This document shows positions 51,701 to 59,709 of a DNA stretch of 64,000 nt, in pieces (the stretch's first letter is position 1; every line of letters begins with the position of its first letter). The translations under genes were made by a program, and so were the position numbers. The notes beneath the pieces are model-generated. The model saw nothing but the letters and a program-made list of their open reading frames with translations, had not been told where the DNA came from and made no database searches. Source of the stretch: an uncultured Christensenellaceae bacterium (GTDB taxonomy: Bacteria; Bacillota; Clostridia; Christensenellales; Pumilibacteraceae); contig CAJULE010000006.1 in NCBI GenBank assembly GCA_910587445.1, positions 28,352 to 92,351 of the forward strand, given 5' to 3'.

Positions 51701-52042
51701 ATGGCGGGCACGGATACTTTCGACGGCAATTGGAAAGCCGACAAGTTCGCTCCGTATAAGACGAACGCGGCTGTCGCACAGGCGATCCGTCTTGCGACGA
51801 AACGCGTCATTTACAACGTCGTCCGCACAAACGCGATGAACGGCACTTCGGTTTCGACGAAAGTCATCGAAGTTACGCCTTGGTGGGAGACGGCGCTCAT
51901 AACGATTTCCATAGTGCTCGGCGTGTTGTTCGTGATTGCGCTTGCCGGACTTGTGACTACTCGGGTACTGTGCCTTGTCGCAGCAAAGAATTCCGCGGGC
52001 GGAGACGATACGATAAATGATGCGGAGAATAAAAATGAGTAA
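48764..52042 (+). CDS. Membrane-anchored GH3 glycosidase, reversed domain order (paralogue 3)
   Basis: About 1092 residues from ATG 48764 (AGGAGG 14 bases upstream); an upstream frame through the hairpin repeat is rejected. Helices at both ends (ILWIVLTSVLGVLFAASVIL; ALITISIVLGVLFVIALAGL). GH3 C-type domain first, FnIII-like (VTVTVENTGTFAGREVVQVY), then barrel with YAKHYALNDMETNRV and GLVISDWVTGG, nucleophile Asp965. The tail is acidic and cytoplasmic. Its last eight bases overlap the next xylanase gene. Confidence 0.9.
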   Translation: MKLNSLVKKPLFSKILWIVLTSVLGVLFAASVILSCVAINLASAAINMMFGTSNFETVNDPNAEVTDFYKTSYNFELNGENLYKEDTAMIEEAEAAGAVLLWNKDSALPLAGSEKVSLLGHASVDIVECGTGSGYVRTFDYKSNKSATVTMRDSFESRGFTVNPTLWSLYLSGPGSSYKMIDWDKTICKEWREWYVNEVPWSVYNDAVKNSFTEYGDVAVVTLARSGGEYSDLHYNYTSATDYVGANDRGGKENTSANGGYLGLSAQEKDLLKNVTSAGFKKVIVLLNTGNPLQMQDFEPYMDKIDACMWIGQPGSTGMNGVVDLLKGKDMKGNTLVPSGRLTDTWAYDNNSAPASVNDGNHLYANSNHLNSSHGTTSFASKYMVYQEAIYIGYRYYETRYFDAVRGNGNASDKVGAKHSADGWSYNGEVAFPFGYGTSYTTFKYDGFGAVENGDNYDVTVTVENTGTFAGREVVQVYLQKPYTDYDRENNIEKSAVELAGYAKTGVLAPGGKETVTISVPKESFKTYDANGEETYIIESGDYWLTVATDSHQATNNILAAQGVSGVESVLLSGKIDTKKVLGAGFAKKFNLAKDFRTYSKSTQTGYEITNQLSSGDINKYVNRGDNSVTYLSRNNWKDTYPTAPAKLSLNAEMANDLHFDITPDAAGYELPDEKIFKSGSTNGIPDVEAGDLVAYMFMDAPLYPEKVTDEDLLKLVYDDGLPYVEHWERMWNQLLDQMSFEEQALIVANSYHLINGAKSVALPDSKQENGPVGITKREEAFFAVPNKDTIAGDNGTGWTWLAYPCAGILAASYDVDIARRVGEHKSEDMLYLGYNGIYGPGVNMHRSPFGGRAFEYPSEDPYLAGYTEAYESIGIESKGCLAYAKHYALNDMETNRVNCGIWSNEQASREIYLRAFEIVFTVGKASATMNSFTRIGTQWNGASYAMMTEILRNEWGYDGLVISDWVTGGSAMSAVDGVMAGTDTFDGNWKADKFAPYKTNAAVAQAIRLATKRVIYNVVRTNAMNGTSVSTKVIEVTPWWETALITISIVLGVLFVIALAGLVTTRVLCLVAAKNSAGGDDTINDAENKNE

Positions 52043-55022
52043 TACAAAAACTCGAATAAAAAATGGGTTCATGGCGGCGGTTGCCGCCATGCTCTCTATA
52101 TGCATGGCTGTTTCGTTGTTCTCGGCGTGCGGCGAGGCGAGCTTTTTAAAACTCGACAAGAGCGCGGCGACGATGTACGTCGGCGACAGTCTTACGCTTG
52201 TCGCGACGACGGATAAGACGGACGCGGAAATAGTGTGGAGCAGCGACGCTACGCACATCGCGACGGTAAGCGGCGGAGTCGTCACGGCTGTCTCTGCCGG
52301 CGAAGTCACGATAAAAGCCAAAAGCGGCGGCGTGAAAGCGACTTGCGACATCACGGTTATCGAAAAGCAGGAAGAAAAGCCGGACCCCAAGCCCGATCCC
52401 GATCTCGAATCTCCCGTATGGCACCGTGAAAGTGCGGCAAGCTGTTTGCAGGCGGGAAACATCGAGTATTGGACCAAGGGCGGCAAGTATTATGCAGACG
52501 AGGAGTGTACGCGCGAGATAGCGCAGAGCGATACCGTGCTCGATGCGCTCGGTCACGACTTTGCGGGCGGCGAGTACATGAGCGACGAAAACTCGCATTG
52601 GAAGAAATGTTCGCGCGCGGACTGCGGAGCGGTAAGCGGAAAAACCGCTCATTCGTATGCTTCGGGAGTGTGCGTCTGCGGCAAGCAAAAGCCCGATCCC
52701 GCGCCTGAAACGGCGGTACGGCATACCGCGAATGCGGCAAGCTGCTTGCAGGCGGGAAACATCGAGTATTGGACCAGGGGCGGCAAATATTATGCGGACG
52801 CGGAATGTACGCGCGAGATAGCGGCAAGCGATACGGTGATAGCCGCGCTCGGTCACGACTTTACCTACGGCGAATACATGAGCGACGAAAGCTCGCATTG
52901 GAAGAAATGTTCGCGCACGGGCTGCGAAGCGGTAAGCGAAAAGACCGCTCATTCGTATTCTGCGGGCGTATGCGTCTGCGGCAAGAGCGAGTCGAGCGGC
53001 GAGCCCGACCCCGCGCCGGTGGGAACTCCGCTCGAGAAAAAGACAAACGGAGAGGTCCGCGCGAATCCCGGAAAGTGGTACTACCATATCGACGGGACGG
53101 CAGGGACGGATTACGTCTTTTCGTCAGTGCCTACCGAGTATTCGGATAAGAGCCTCGACGCGGAGTTTTCCGACTACAATATGTCCAAGGCGACAAACAA
53201 GTTTTTCTACTTTCGTTACCAGCCCGATTACAAGCTCGGAACAGCGTACACGATTACGTTTAAGGCGACCTTGAGCGCGGACGGCGTAATAAGATACGGT
53301 GCGCCCGCTAAAAATGCGAGCGGCGGTTCGGACTACTCGGCCTTTAAAACGACCGAGGTGCGAGCAGGCGAAGCGACGCAACTTACTTTCGAAGGAAGCG
53401 TAAACGACGTCGAGCCGTTTTCGGTGCGCATAGATTCCGTATCTCGGACAAACGACGTGCGCCTTGTCGTTTCGGATATAACGGTAAGAAGCGAGAGCTT
53501 TTACAAGCTCGACAAGCTGAACAAGACGGACGGCGCGGCAGTCAAAGGCAAGTGGTTCTATTGGGCGGACGGCGACTATGCGCTGATGTCCGATCCGTGC
53601 TTCGACAACGGCAGAGTGCTGTTCGAGTTCGCGCATACGACGCGCGGCGCGACATATCAGCTTCGTTATCATCCCGAAAACGCGGTCGAAGGAAAGACCT
53701 ATATCGCAAGATTTACCGTGCTTTCGAGCGCGGCGGCGAATATGAGCTTCTGCGGCGGAACGTCGCCATTGGAAGATTCGACTTTCGCGGCGGGAGAAAC
53801 AAAGACTCTCGAATACACGTTTGTCGCGCAGACGTCGACTGCTTCGCCGAATCCGTTCTACATACAGGTGAAGCCGACCGACCCCGTAAAGCCCATAAGC
53901 GTTTCGGTGAGCGATGTAACGTTCGAGGAAGCTGCGGAAAAGACAATCGCGGGCAAGTACGCCGACTATTTCCGTATCGGCGCGGCTGTGCAGGCAGGCA
54001 AGCTCAGTGGCGGTTACGGCGATCTCATGGAAAACTTCAACAGCATTACGCTGGAAAACAGCATGAAGTGGAAGAACCTCGAAGGCACGGAAGGGGCATA
54101 TACTTTCAACAAATCGGGCGACAGCGCGGACGCTCTTATAAAGTGGGCGAAAGCAAACGGCGTCGGTGTGCGCGGTCATTGCCTCTTGTGGTATAAGTCG
54201 CTGCCCGCATGGCTTCACGACAAGTTCGACGGCAAAGAGTACAGCGAGGAGCTTAAGGCGAGCGCGCTCGGCTATATCGATAGGAACATAGAAAACGTAA
54301 TGGAACATTTCGGTGACGACGTATATGTCTGGGACGTCGTGAACGAGGCGCTGTACAACTCCGTCACGGCTTCGAAACTGAGCGACACATCGAAGGGCGT
54401 CTACGGCGACATCTGGCGCACAAACGACAACATGAGCCCGTCCTCATCCGATTGGGTGGATTGGTATAAGGTCTGCGGCGGTTACGAGTACATCGCGCAC
54501 GCGTTCAAAAAAGCCGACGAAGTGAGAAAGGCAAACGATCTTTCGGTCGAGCTTTACTACAATGATTACGGGCTCAACGACCCGTATAAGCGGCAGGCTT
54601 GTCTGAACCTCGTGCAGATGCTGAGAGACAGCGGTGCGCCCATAGACGGCATAGGAATGCAGGCTCATTACAAGCTCGATTCGTACACTGCGAATAAGAC
54701 GACGTGGCTCAAGAATTTCGAGGATTCCGTAAAAGCTTTCATAGATGCGGGGCTCGACGTTCAGATCACCGAGCTCGACATCCGTTTCGAAGGCGAACTC
54801 ACCGAGGAGCTCGAACGCGAGCAGGGAGAGATGTTCGGCAAAATTTTCGAGATTTGCCGCAAATACGCCAAGACGGAAGGGAAGGCTCACGGCGTAACGG
54901 GCGTTACCACCTGGGGCGTTCAGGACGGCTGCAACGGCGCATGGACCGACGGTAAATATCCGCTCGTGTTCGGTACCGATATGCAACCTAAAAAGGCATA
55001 CTACGAAATAATGAACTTCTGA
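52035..55022 (+). CDS. Multidomain GH10 xylanase lipoprotein
   Basis: 995 residues from ATG 52035, which overlaps the GH3 stop; GGAG lies 8 bases upstream. Lipobox LFSAC. Order: Big_2 Ig-like domain (~35-115), two ~98-residue Cys/His repeats (~130-320; SCLQAGNIEYWT, HWKKCSR, VCVCGK), GKWYY modules 5 and 6 (~335-490, ~490-635), then the GH10 barrel (~638-995) with acid/base Glu771 (WDVVNEAL) and nucleophile Glu913 (QITELDI). The binding modules in front of GH10 parallel CBM22-GH10 xylanases, though I could not assign them to CBM22. Confidence 0.92.
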   Translation: MSNTKTRIKNGFMAAVAAMLSICMAVSLFSACGEASFLKLDKSAATMYVGDSLTLVATTDKTDAEIVWSSDATHIATVSGGVVTAVSAGEVTIKAKSGGVKATCDITVIEKQEEKPDPKPDPDLESPVWHRESAASCLQAGNIEYWTKGGKYYADEECTREIAQSDTVLDALGHDFAGGEYMSDENSHWKKCSRADCGAVSGKTAHSYASGVCVCGKQKPDPAPETAVRHTANAASCLQAGNIEYWTRGGKYYADAECTREIAASDTVIAALGHDFTYGEYMSDESSHWKKCSRTGCEAVSEKTAHSYSAGVCVCGKSESSGEPDPAPVGTPLEKKTNGEVRANPGKWYYHIDGTAGTDYVFSSVPTEYSDKSLDAEFSDYNMSKATNKFFYFRYQPDYKLGTAYTITFKATLSADGVIRYGAPAKNASGGSDYSAFKTTEVRAGEATQLTFEGSVNDVEPFSVRIDSVSRTNDVRLVVSDITVRSESFYKLDKLNKTDGAAVKGKWFYWADGDYALMSDPCFDNGRVLFEFAHTTRGATYQLRYHPENAVEGKTYIARFTVLSSAAANMSFCGGTSPLEDSTFAAGETKTLEYTFVAQTSTASPNPFYIQVKPTDPVKPISVSVSDVTFEEAAEKTIAGKYADYFRIGAAVQAGKLSGGYGDLMENFNSITLENSMKWKNLEGTEGAYTFNKSGDSADALIKWAKANGVGVRGHCLLWYKSLPAWLHDKFDGKEYSEELKASALGYIDRNIENVMEHFGDDVYVWDVVNEALYNSVTASKLSDTSKGVYGDIWRTNDNMSPSSSDWVDWYKVCGGYEYIAHAFKKADEVRKANDLSVELYYNDYGLNDPYKRQACLNLVQMLRDSGAPIDGIGMQAHYKLDSYTANKTTWLKNFEDSVKAFIDAGLDVQITELDIRFEGELTEELEREQGEMFGKIFEICRKYAKTEGKAHGVTGVTTWGVQDGCNGAWTDGKYPLVFGTDMQPKKAYYEIMNF

Positions 55023-55038
55023 GTAAGACTTTTATTGG

Positions 55039-55075
55039 AAATGCCCGCGACTTTACGAAGCCGCGGGCATTTTGC
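55039..55075 (+). terminator. Terminator of the GH3/GH10 operon
   Basis: Stem ATGCCCGCG/CGCGGGCAT with a 12-base loop and TTTTG; ends the ~14-kb operon. Confidence 0.85.
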
Positions 55076-55091
55076 TTGTGCTTAACTCGAG

Positions 55092-55862
55092 TCAGACGAT
55101 TTCGGAGCCCGAATCGACTATAAGCTGTTTGTAGGCCCGATAGAAGGTCGAGTAGGTTTCGAAACCGAACATTTCGGCGACGTCGGATTTCTTCGCTCCG
55201 CCGAGTATCATTTGATGTGCCGCCATGATTTTTTTCGAACGCACGTATTGCATTATGGGTATCTTCATCTGTTTTTTGAACTCGATGTTTATGAAGGATT
55301 TCGAATAGTGGAATTCGTCGGCAAGCATTTGCGTGTTTATCGGCTTATATATATTTGCGTCGACGTAGTCGATGAGTGCGTTTATCAGTTTGTTGTGCTT
55401 GCCGCCCGAGTGAGGGGTTTCGTGGCACAGCATGACCATAAGCTTGCTTGCGTCCGCGACGAAAAGAGTATACGTCTCTTCGTCCGTATATTGCCCGATA
55501 TACGAATCGAGCGAGTTGAACAGCGCGCCGAATTTTTTTGAGTTGCCATAAAACGAACTGCCCGAGACGAGCTTTTTGCCGACAAAATCGGGCACTGCCG
55601 ACTCGGGTAGCTTCAATACGTATCTTTCGTACGACGCGCTTAAATCGACTGCGGCAAAGTGATACTTGCCGGGAGGGATAAAAACTATGTCGCCTTCACA
55701 CAGCGGACGAGACTCGGATTCCACAGTGTACGTCACTTTCCCCGTAACGAAATAGAGGATCTCGTAAAAGGAGTGAATATGTTTGTAGTATTCCTCCGTG
55801 GGTGAACTCGGCTTGTCGAGCTTATGCGCAAAGTCGATATTTTTGTAGACGAAACTGAACAT
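55092..55862 (-). CDS. AraC-family transcriptional regulator
   Basis: 256 residues. Cupin-like sensor (HIHSFYEILYFVTGKVTYTV, EGDIVFIPPGKYHF) and a C-terminal AraC HTH pair (INTQMLADEFHYSKSFINIE; KKSDVAEMFGFETYSTFYRA). Convergent with the xylanase operon and its likely regulator. The gene has no ribosome site; the -10 box ends six bases before the ATG. Confidence 0.88.
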   Translation of the reverse strand: MFSFVYKNIDFAHKLDKPSSPTEEYYKHIHSFYEILYFVTGKVTYTVESESRPLCEGDIVFIPPGKYHFAAVDLSASYERYVLKLPESAVPDFVGKKLVSGSSFYGNSKKFGALFNSLDSYIGQYTDEETYTLFVADASKLMVMLCHETPHSGGKHNKLINALIDYVDANIYKPINTQMLADEFHYSKSFINIEFKKQMKIPIMQYVRSKKIMAAHQMILGGAKKSDVAEMFGFETYSTFYRAYKQLIVDSGSEIV

Positions 55863-55868
55863 GAGATC

Positions 55869-55897
55869 AGTATAACACGAAATAAAAGAAAGTGCAA
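55869..55897 (-). promoter_or_regulatory. Leaderless promoter of the second AraC gene
   Basis: On the minus strand TTGCAC (55892-55897) and TATACT (55869-55874), 17-bp spacer, then six bases to ATG, the same geometry as the TIR-Sel1 gene. Confidence 0.65.
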
Positions 55898-55937
55898 TCA
55901 GTTTGACTTAATATTGCGAAAAATATTTATGAGTTAC

Positions 55938-57161
55938 TTATCGGTTTTTTCCGAAAGGCGGTTCTTCGCTCGCCTTAAAGTTGTATATGGGTTTAATACG
56001 CTTAATTATTTCGACCGTAGGTTTTATGTTGTCCGCTATGTCGTCTATCGTCTTATACGCCATCGGGCTTTCGTCTATCGTGTTCGGATTGACCGATGTG
56101 GAATAAATGCCCGACATTTCTTTTCGGAATTCTTCCATAGTCAGCTTCGCACGCGCCTGACCGCGGCTTAATATTCTGCCGGCGCCGTGCGGTGCGCTTT
56201 GGTTCCAATCGTCGTTTCCTTTACCTACACAAATGAGGGATCCGTCGCGCATATTGATGGGTATAAGCAGTTTTTCGCCTTTACGCGCCGATACCGCGCC
56301 TTTGCGCAATATCATATTGTCGGTGTCGATATAATTGTGTATCGTCGTGAATTGGTCCGTCACGGTTAGTCTTAAGCCGCGCACGATTTCGTCTGTCATT
56401 GCCTGTCTGTTCAATACGGCGAATCGTTGCGTGATTTTCATATCGTGAATATAATCGTCAAACAGTTCGCCTTCGACGTATGCCGTATCTTTCGGTATTT
56501 CCGACCGGTTGTTCTTTGCCGACAGTATCTCTTTTTCTATATCCTGCGCCCGTCCTTCTTCCTTGAGACGTCTTATGATTTCTTGCAGCTGCGCTTTGGA
56601 ATTGCCGCATATCCTGCGATAGCCTTCGTTTTGATAAAGTTCGGCTATCTCTTTTCCCAGGTGCCGACTGCCCGAATGTACGACGATATAAATATTGCCG
56701 TCGTCATCTTTGTCCGCCTCTATAAAATGGTTGCCGCCGCCGAGTGTTCCGAGACTTACATACGCTAAGTTCGTATTTACCTGCTTTGCGAGGCGGAGCT
56801 CGGAAAGGTCGATTCGGTCGGCGTATTCGTGACGTTTATCGCGGTAGTTGAATCCAGACGGTATTTTCTCATATATAAGCTTATCAAGCGCGTCAAGGTC
56901 TATTTCTTTTTCGGCAATGCGCACAAGCTCCATTCCGCAACCTATGTCTACTCCGACCATATTCGGCACTATTTTATCCGTTATCGTCATCGTCGTGCCT
57001 ATGGTGCAACTCGCGCCTGCGTGCACGTCGGGCATTATACGAATGTTCGATTGCTTAAAAACGGGCGAGTCGCACATGGCTTGTATCTGCGCAATCGCTA
57101 CGTCGTCCACTACGTCGGTGTATATTTTCGCTTCGTTATACTTGCCTTGAATGATTTTCAT
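55938..57161 (-). CDS. rtcB: RtcB-family RNA ligase
   Basis: 407 residues, AAGGAGAA upstream. RtcB motifs: MPDVHAGASCTIGTT, VGVDIGCGM (metal Asp/Cys), LGGGNHFIE, HSGSRHLG, and APHGAGRILSRGQA with the histidine that takes GMP. Joins RNA 2',3'-cyclic phosphate ends to 5'-OH ends, for RNA repair. Shorter than the archaeal form, as usual in bacteria; no RtcA or archease is beside it. Confidence 0.95.
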   Translation of the reverse strand: MKIIQGKYNEAKIYTDVVDDVAIAQIQAMCDSPVFKQSNIRIMPDVHAGASCTIGTTMTITDKIVPNMVGVDIGCGMELVRIAEKEIDLDALDKLIYEKIPSGFNYRDKRHEYADRIDLSELRLAKQVNTNLAYVSLGTLGGGNHFIEADKDDDGNIYIVVHSGSRHLGKEIAELYQNEGYRRICGNSKAQLQEIIRRLKEEGRAQDIEKEILSAKNNRSEIPKDTAYVEGELFDDYIHDMKITQRFAVLNRQAMTDEIVRGLRLTVTDQFTTIHNYIDTDNMILRKGAVSARKGEKLLIPINMRDGSLICVGKGNDDWNQSAPHGAGRILSRGQARAKLTMEEFRKEMSGIYSTSVNPNTIDESPMAYKTIDDIADNIKPTVEIIKRIKPIYNFKASEEPPFGKNR

Positions 57162-57227
57162 GTCTGTATGCGTTCTCCTTTAATATCAATATCATTATAT
57201 GGGATTTTAGCAGGGCAAACGAATGAT

Positions 57228-57454
57228 TTACGCATCGTAATGTTTTCCCCTGGTTTTTAAATTCGTGGCGGAATACATTCCGAATTTAGTATAGAAATGC
57301 AAATGGCGTTCATCGTTTACGCTGGTCGGTTCGATATGTTTTGCCCCGTGACTCAAGGCGCGTCTTTCAATCTTGTCGAGGAATTGCTTGCCGTATCCTT
57401 ATATAACCTTGCTATCCATTCCGCGTCCGCTTCGGTCATTGCCGAATAGTTCAT
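57228..57454 (-). pseudogene. GNAT acetyltransferase remnant
   Basis: From an ATG at 57454 one frame reads NYSAMTEADAEWIARLYK and then stops; the neighbouring frame continues GYGKQFLDKIERRALSHGAK, HIEPTSVNDERHLHFYTKFG and ends at 57228. The second part is the typical GNAT acetyl-CoA loop plus the ..TSVNDERHLHFY.KFG end. A frameshift and a large internal deletion make it non-functional. Confidence 0.65.
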
Positions 57455-57470
57455 AATGAAAATCTTCCGT

Positions 57471-57513
57471 GACGTAAGCAATTCGAAATTCCGATTCGCT
57501 TACGTCTTTTTTT
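57471..57513 (+). terminator. Orphan terminator-like hairpin
   Basis: GACGTAAGC/GCTTACGTC with T7 on the plus strand, although no plus-strand gene lies upstream; a further sign that this junction has lost sequence. Confidence 0.55.
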
Positions 57514-57563
57514 ATATTATATCATTTATATTGTCGATTGTAAATACCGTAAACCGCAAAAAC

Positions 57564-57595
57564 GACGGTCTGTAAGAAAAAACTTACAGACCGTC
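57564..57595 (-). terminator. Hairpin overlapping the end of the KwaB-like remnant
   Basis: Perfect 13-bp stem GACGGTCTGTAAG/CTTACAGACCGTC with a 6-base loop, then GTTTTT on the minus strand. It includes the stop codon of the 57584 frame. Confidence 0.65.
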
Positions 57596-58048
57596 ATACT
57601 TGTGTGTATTGTACAAAATAACACTTTTCGGCGGTATTTTAGTACCCATATCTAATATGCGAGCAATTTTCTTGCGAACAGTAATGCCTCGCACATTTTT
57701 CGTAAAAACCTCTTCATTGGAAACGCTAAACATTTCATTGGATTTAAATGCTTGTATCTCTTCTTCTGTCGCCTCTCTATAATATTCACTTAAATCAAAC
57801 ACTTTATTGGCGGCAGCATAATTATTAAATAGCAAACCATAACCTGTAAACAAGCAATCGACATCTTCTGATGCAGCAATGCTAAACCGATCTCTCGGTT
57901 CTATGAATGTATCCCCATCAAGAAATAAGTTGAACGATTTCCGTAACAAGATTTGCGCTTTAGAAAACTTTTGCCCTGCGACGATATACTTATTATCATC
58001 ATCTTTGCGACCAATTATGGTGGATGATTGGAGGACACTCTTAAATGG
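57584..58048 (-). pseudogene. KwaB-like (DUF4868) fragment cut at the prophage border
   Basis: The frame is open from 58048 to 57584 (154 codons) with no ATG; the first possible start is TTG 57949 (121 residues). The reading NKYIVAGQKFSKAQILLRKS, then a D-x-F..I segment, DVDCLFTGYGLLFNNYAAAN and KVFDLSEYYREATEEEIQAF follows the C-terminal half of KwaB as I remember it (Kiwa anti-phage protein, DUF4868). Both the N-terminal half and the last ~60 residues are missing. The region is AT-richer than the chromosome. The open frame runs right up to the first prophage gene, so insertion probably removed the 5' part. Confidence 0.45.
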
Positions 58049-58602
58049 CTAAAAAATATTTTTTATACGGCAAGGAATTTTCGCTTGCCGAACTCTGCAG
58101 ACTCTACGGACAGCATCGCAGCACGGTAGAGGGCAGACTCAAAAAAGGCGTTCCCCTTGAAAGGGCGTTAATAGAAAACGGGAGGTACAAATTGAACACG
58201 CAACTACTAATCTTGTCCGACAAGCTCAAAGACCTAAAAGCCAAGAAGAGCGAGTTGGATGCACAAACGAAAAGCGTAAACGAAGAAATCGACGGAATCA
58301 CGGTAGAGATGATCGAACTGATGACAAACGAAGAGCTGACGAGTTTCAAACGTGACGGCACGACGTTCTCGCTCGTAACGCAGGAATATCCTGCACCCGA
58401 ACCCGACCGCAAACCCGACCTGTGGGAAGCGATGAAACAAAACGGATTCGAAGATTTGTTCACGATAAACAGTCAGACGCTGACCGCAACGGTCAAGGAA
58501 CTCATAGCCGAGAACAACGGGGAATTGCCCGAATGGTTGGGCGGCTTAATCAAGGTAGCGGAGAAAAATAGTATCCGCATGACAAAGTCTAAAAAATATT
58601 AA
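58045..58602 (+). CDS. Phage early protein, coiled coil, possibly two genes fused in frame
   Basis: 185 residues. Residues 1-49 resemble a small HTH (FSLAELCRLYGQHRSTVEGR); residue 50 is an in-frame TTG (58192) with GGAGG just upstream, and the part from there (NTQLLILSDKLKDLKAKKSE coiled coil, then DLWEAMKQNGFEDLF, NGELPEWLGGLIKVAEKNSI) looks like a complete phage protein of the kind encoded beside ssDNA-binding proteins. Either both parts are one protein or the true start is 58192. Exact function unknown. Confidence 0.6.
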   Translation: MAKKYFLYGKEFSLAELCRLYGQHRSTVEGRLKKGVPLERALIENGRYKLNTQLLILSDKLKDLKAKKSELDAQTKSVNEEIDGITVEMIELMTNEELTSFKRDGTTFSLVTQEYPAPEPDRKPDLWEAMKQNGFEDLFTINSQTLTATVKELIAENNGELPEWLGGLIKVAEKNSIRMTKSKKY

Positions 58603-58621
58603 ATTTGGAGGCATAAAAATT

Positions 58622-59320
58622 ATGGCAAACGAAGTGGCAAAAGTGGAAGAGAAGGCGGTAGCGGAGTACGGTGCGGGCGTGAACTTGGGGGACTTTTTCG
58701 CCGATGAACTCGACGGACTCACTCCCTCGTTCGAGAGAATCAAAATCCCGGCGGGCGGCGGTCTTGCGTTCGAAGTGCCGGGCAACGATCCCGAAAGTCC
58801 CGACAGCGTCAAGGAATTCAAAGCGGTAATCCTTTATCATCACCCGATTAACTGTTATTACAAAGAAGAGTACACGGGCGGCAACAATCCTCCCGACTGC
58901 GGCTCTATGGACGGACACGTCGGAATCGAGGCGGAAACGGGCGAAGTCAAGAACTGCGCCGAGTGTGAGTTCAGCAAGTTCGGCACTGGCAAAAACGGTG
59001 CAAAGGCTTGCAAACAAAAACGCAGAATTTATCTCTTGAGAGAGGGCGAAGCTCTCCCGATTATCCTTTCGCTGCCGACGGGGAGCCTCGGCGAATTGTC
59101 AAAGTACATCGTTCGTGTGAGAGCAAAATATGCGGGGACTTACTGCGTCGTAACGAAGTTTACTTTGAAGAAGGCACAGAACAGCGGCGGTATCAACTAT
59201 TCGCAGGCGGTGTTCGCCATCGACAGGGCGCTCACCGAGGACGAACTCAAAAACATCGTTCCGATGTGCGAACAGGTCAAGGCGTTGTCGAAAAAGGTAA
59301 CGCAGTTGGACGAAGAGTAA
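58622..59320 (+). CDS. Phage ssDNA-binding-like protein with Cys cluster
   Basis: 232 residues. PAGGGLAFEVPG and KEFKAVILYHHPINCYYKEE, then cysteines PPDCGSMDG, KNCAECEFSKFG and AKACKQKRRIYLL (possible zinc site), then LPIILSLPTGSLGELSKYIV and an acidic end (SKKVTQLDEE). The layout suits a phage replication/recombination single-strand binding protein, and the acidic tail would recruit partners. Family assignment is by context. Confidence 0.5.
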   Translation: MANEVAKVEEKAVAEYGAGVNLGDFFADELDGLTPSFERIKIPAGGGLAFEVPGNDPESPDSVKEFKAVILYHHPINCYYKEEYTGGNNPPDCGSMDGHVGIEAETGEVKNCAECEFSKFGTGKNGAKACKQKRRIYLLREGEALPIILSLPTGSLGELSKYIVRVRAKYAGTYCVVTKFTLKKAQNSGGINYSQAVFAIDRALTEDELKNIVPMCEQVKALSKKVTQLDEE

Positions 59321-59379
59321 AAACGCAAAGGCAAGGGCGGCGGAGCGTCGCCGCCCGATACCTTTTTTATAGGTGCAGG

Positions 59380-59709
59380 ATGAAAGCAAACAAAATCGTG
59401 TATATCTGCTCACCGCTCAAAGGCGATGTGCAGAAGAATATCGCAAAGGCAAACTACTATGCAAGATTTGCCTACGAAAAAGGATGTATCCCGCTTGCTC
59501 CGCACACGGTATTCACGCAATTTTTGAATGACGATAATCCCAAAGAGCGTGAAAGAGGAAAGGCGATGGGGCTCAAACTCCTTGACCTATGTGCCGAGCT
59601 GTGGGTGTTCGGGCCGACAATAAGCGACGGGATGAAAACCGAGATCGAGCGTGCGAGGAAGAGCGGAATCCGAACGAGATATTTTTCGGAGAACTTGGAG
59701 GAAGGATGA
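59380..59709 (+). CDS. DUF4406/DUF7768 nucleoside deoxyribosyltransferase-like protein
   Basis: 109 residues from ATG 59380. VYICSPLKGDVQKNIAKANY, CIPLAPHTVFTQFL, and ELWVFGPTISDGMKTEIERA match the deoxyribosyltransferase fold with its SPL, P-H and G....M..E..A positions. Common in phages, perhaps in nucleotide salvage or base modification. Overlaps the primase start by 4 bp. Confidence 0.75.
   Translation: MKANKIVYICSPLKGDVQKNIAKANYYARFAYEKGCIPLAPHTVFTQFLNDDNPKERERGKAMGLKLLDLCAELWVFGPTISDGMKTEIERARKSGIRTRYFSENLEEG

Noticed and set aside
49553..52486. A 977-residue open frame on the minus strand opposite the third GH3 gene
   Set aside because: It is the shadow of a GC-rich coding strand: composition is His/Arg/Val-rich without domains, there is no ribosome site, and the plus-strand reading is an unambiguous GH3.
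57228..58048. Possible attachment-site repeat at the prophage border
   Set aside because: No tRNA gene and no clear direct repeat is visible, and the other end of the prophage is outside the window.
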